A DNA stretch of 16,519 nucleotides from Lachnospiraceae bacterium (lineage in GTDB: Bacteria; Bacillota; Clostridia; Lachnospirales; Lachnospiraceae), in contig JAKSRN010000014.1 of NCBI GenBank assembly GCA_024403585.1, forward strand, positions 1-16,519. The letters run 5' to 3'. The notes beneath the pieces were generated by a model that was not told the DNA's origin, ran no database searches, and saw only the letters and a program-made list of their open reading frames with translations. This document shows, in pieces, positions 15,443-16,519 of the stretch. Position 1 is the first letter of the stretch. Each line of letters starts with the position of its first letter. A program made the position numbers and the translations under genes.

Positions 15443-15513
15443 GGACAAAGACGAATTCTCATCAGGAATTAACGGAAATTAAAATACTGACCATAGATAG
15501 AGAGACAACATTT

Positions 15514-15522
15514 TGTTATAAT
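15514..15522 (+). promoter_or_regulatory. Extended -10 promoter for the PNPOx-like gene
   Basis: TGT followed by a perfect TATAAT (15517-15522) gives an extended -10 element about 37 bases before ATG 15560. No good -35 is visible, which is usual for extended -10 promoters. Confidence 0.65.
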
Positions 15523-15559
15523 ACAAATATCTAAACACACTAATCTGGAGGGCTATTTT

Positions 15560-15952
15560 ATGCAGACAGTATACGAGTTTATAAAAAAATGCGGTACCTA
15601 TTATCTGGCAACTATGGAAGGGGATCAGCCGCGCGTTCGTCCTTTCGGAACAATCGATCTTTTTGAGGGAAAACTCTATATCCAGACAGGCAAGGTAAAA
15701 GAGGTTTCCAAACAGATCCAGGCAAATCCAAAAGTAGAGATTTCCGCATTCGATGGAACAAAATGGATCCGTGTAGCAGGCAAACTGGTTCGTGATGACA
15801 GAATTGAGCCAAAGACACATATGTTAGATGCATATCCACATCTGAAAGCTATGTACTCTCCGGAAGATGAGAATACAGAAGTTCTCTACTTCGAGGATGC
15901 AGTGGCAACCATCTCTTCCTTCACAGAGGCACCGGTTGAAATCAAATTCTAA
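15560..15952 (+). CDS. Pyridoxamine 5'-phosphate oxidase-like split-barrel protein
   Basis: This 130-residue protein has the size and layout of small FMN-binding split-barrel (PNPOx-like) proteins. The N-terminal strand pattern YYLATMEGDQPRVRPFG (14-30) is the characteristic flavin-barrel opening, with the RVRPFG turn. LYIQTGKVKEVSKQIQANPKVEISAF (39-64) continues the barrel, and RVAGKLVRDD (71-80) is a further strand. Members include flavin reductases and nitroimidazole-resistance-like proteins; this one is not long enough for the vitamin B6 PdxH enzyme, so a synthetic role in PLP formation should not be assumed. It has its own extended -10 promoter and GGAGGG seven bases before ATG 15560, so it is probably a single-gene unit. 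The cofactor and substrate cannot be decided here. Confidence 0.85.
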   Translation: MQTVYEFIKKCGTYYLATMEGDQPRVRPFGTIDLFEGKLYIQTGKVKEVSKQIQANPKVEISAFDGTKWIRVAGKLVRDDRIEPKTHMLDAYPHLKAMYSPEDENTEVLYFEDAVATISSFTEAPVEIKF

Positions 15953-16025
15953 AAGTTTGTTGAAACTAGACAAAAATAAGATAATACATATGAACAGATT
16001 CTACAGGTCAGTTTCATTCAATCTG

Positions 16026-16054
16026 TTGACGGATTTCTGGTTGAAACGTATAGT
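16026..16054 (+). promoter_or_regulatory. Sigma-A type promoter for the HPr-like gene
   Basis: TTGACG (16026-16031) and TATAGT (16049-16054) are 17 bases apart, a near-consensus pair. The -35 overlaps the right arm of an 8-bp inverted repeat (AACAGATT 15993-16000, AATCTGTT 16020-16027), which could be an operator. The predicted leader is about 70 bases and includes GGGGAGG and the palindrome AGGAATTCCT (16074-16083) with no start codon at the proper distance. Confidence 0.65.
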
Positions 16055-16131
16055 TATCTAGTGGATAGTGGGGAGGAATTCCTGAGAGTTCCTGTTACCT
16101 ATCTAATAATCAATTAAGGTTGGTTCAGAAA

Positions 16132-16389
16132 ATGGAAAAGAAAACCGTGATCGTCCAGAAACGAAATGGGTTGGAGGCAAGACCTATTGCGAAACTGGTG
16201 CAGATTGCAAGTCAGTGTGCCAGCGAGGTGCAGATCCATAAGGGTAACCGTTGGGTGAATGCAAAGAGTCTGCTGGGCATGATGACACTGGACATCATCG
16301 CAGGGGAGGAGATTCAGATTGTAACATCCGGACAGGATGAGCAGACTGCAATGGAGAACCTCTGCAACTATCTTCAAGCGGAGATGTGA
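16132..16389 (+). CDS. HPr-family protein with Glu at the phosphohistidine position (Crh-like)
   Basis: The 85-residue protein has the HPr fold length. The phosphocarrier site reads NGLEARPIA, placing Glu at residue 15 where HPr has the His that accepts phosphate from enzyme I. It therefore cannot work as a PTS phosphocarrier. The regulatory site VNAKSLLGMM keeps Ser46, the residue phosphorylated by HPr kinase, and the contact region around it is intact. This matches the logic of Bacillus Crh, which has Gln at 15 and acts with CcpA in carbon catabolite control. The Crh role is an inference. I chose ATG 16132 since the family begins there; TTG 16120 would add four residues directly on the AAGG. 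The ribosome binding site is weak (AAGG or GGTTGG). The gene has its own promoter and terminator. Confidence 0.85.
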   Translation: MEKKTVIVQKRNGLEARPIAKLVQIASQCASEVQIHKGNRWVNAKSLLGMMTLDIIAGEEIQIVTSGQDEQTAMENLCNYLQAEM

Positions 16390-16409
16390 GAGAAAAGTGA
16401 AAAGAGAAG

Positions 16410-16435
16410 CCGGGATCAGAAGATCCCGGTTTTTT
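16410..16435 (+). terminator. Rho-independent terminator after the HPr-like gene
   Basis: CCGGGATC (16410-16417) pairs with GATCCCGG (16422-16429) around an AGAA loop, followed by six T and then CTTTT. Confidence 0.93.
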
Positions 16436-16440
16436 CTTTT

Positions 16441-16469
16441 GCAAAGCGGACATGCGCATTCCGCTTTGC
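16441..16469. other. Perfect 10-bp inverted repeat between terminators
   Basis: GCAAAGCGGA (16441-16450) pairs with TCCGCTTTGC (16460-16469); the loop includes the palindrome ATGCGCAT. No clear T-run follows on either strand, so it is probably a transcript-end or spacer hairpin. Confidence 0.55.
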
Positions 16470-16478
16470 TTCGTGTTC

Positions 16479-16511
16479 AAAAAGAGGATGGCTTAATCTT
16501 AAGCCATCCTC
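16479..16511 (-). terminator. Minus-strand terminator of a gene beyond the right edge
   Basis: A 13-bp stem pairs positions 16484-16496 with 16499-16511. The A-run at 16479-16483 is a T-run on the minus strand, so this hairpin terminates leftward transcription. It implies a convergent minus-strand gene just outside the window. Confidence 0.75.
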
Positions 16512-16519
16512 CTGGATCC

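Larger units (their letters stand above)
15121..15559 (+). other. 439-base gene-free, hairpin-rich region
   Basis: No convincing gene is present: the open frames here lack ribosome binding sites and have no recognisable protein pattern. The region holds several hairpins (listed separately), the direct repeat GAAAATCGGAA at 15130 and 15162, a small TGCAA-TTGCA hairpin at 15274-15289, and near its end the promoter of the PNPOx-like gene. It could be 3' regulatory sequence of the HTH gene, a small RNA locus, or decayed mobile DNA. Confidence 0.6.

Noticed and set aside
15065..15482. Short open frames in the gene-free region
   Set aside because: They overlap the HTH gene end or hairpins, lack ribosome binding sites and show no protein-like pattern.
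15121..15559. CRISPR array
   Set aside because: Only one 11-base sequence occurs twice; there is no regular repeat-spacer pattern and no cas gene.

Overview
The window reads as an ordinary chromosomal stretch from a low- to mid-GC Firmicute of class Clostridia, most likely a Lachnospiraceae gut bacterium. The evidence is strong AGGAGG-type ribosome binding sites, an AddAB (not RecBCD) recombination nuclease, the Clostridia-style content (a BirA without its DNA-binding domain, a short protein resembling DUF6145 placed before dusB, a Crh/HPr-like protein) and the codon style. All protein genes I can support lie on the + strand. The genus is not decided by the sequence alone.

Layout. (1) 28-1735: a class I methyltransferase and the redox chaperone Hsp33 (hslO), tightly spaced. 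A degenerate repeat of the hslO 3' end and a strong terminator follow. (2) 1931-9149: addB and addA, separated by one base, forming the double-strand-break repair helicase-nuclease. (3) 9188-10024: a stand-alone two-PAS sensor without an output domain. (4) 10025-10284: a structured non-coding gap with hairpins, a candidate promoter and a terminator. (5) 10285-12092: argF (ornithine carbamoyltransferase) overlapping birA (biotin-protein ligase) by ATGA. (6) 12093-12217: a hairpin-rich stretch that looks foreign, possibly a remnant end of an IS200/IS605-type element or a small structured RNA. (7) 12218-14520: a DUF6145-like small protein, dusB (tRNA dihydrouridine synthase) and a radical SAM protein. 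(8) 14695-15120: a helix-turn-helix protein starting at TTG. (9) 15121-15559: 439 bases without a gene but with several hairpins, two of them mutually exclusive. (10) 15560-15952: a PNPOx-like flavin split-barrel protein with its own promoter. (11) 16132-16389: an HPr-family protein in which the phosphocarrier His15 is Glu while Ser46 is kept, so probably a Crh-like regulator and not a sugar phosphocarrier. The window ends in convergent terminators, implying a minus-strand gene just beyond the right edge.

Functionally these are mostly housekeeping genes: proteostasis, DNA repair, arginine and biotin metabolism, and tRNA modification. I found no CRISPR array, rRNA or tRNA gene, phage, or defence island. 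The most interesting items are the H15E HPr-like protein and the two structured non-coding stretches at 12093-12217 and 15121-15559. I do not see clear evidence of a wholly new system.
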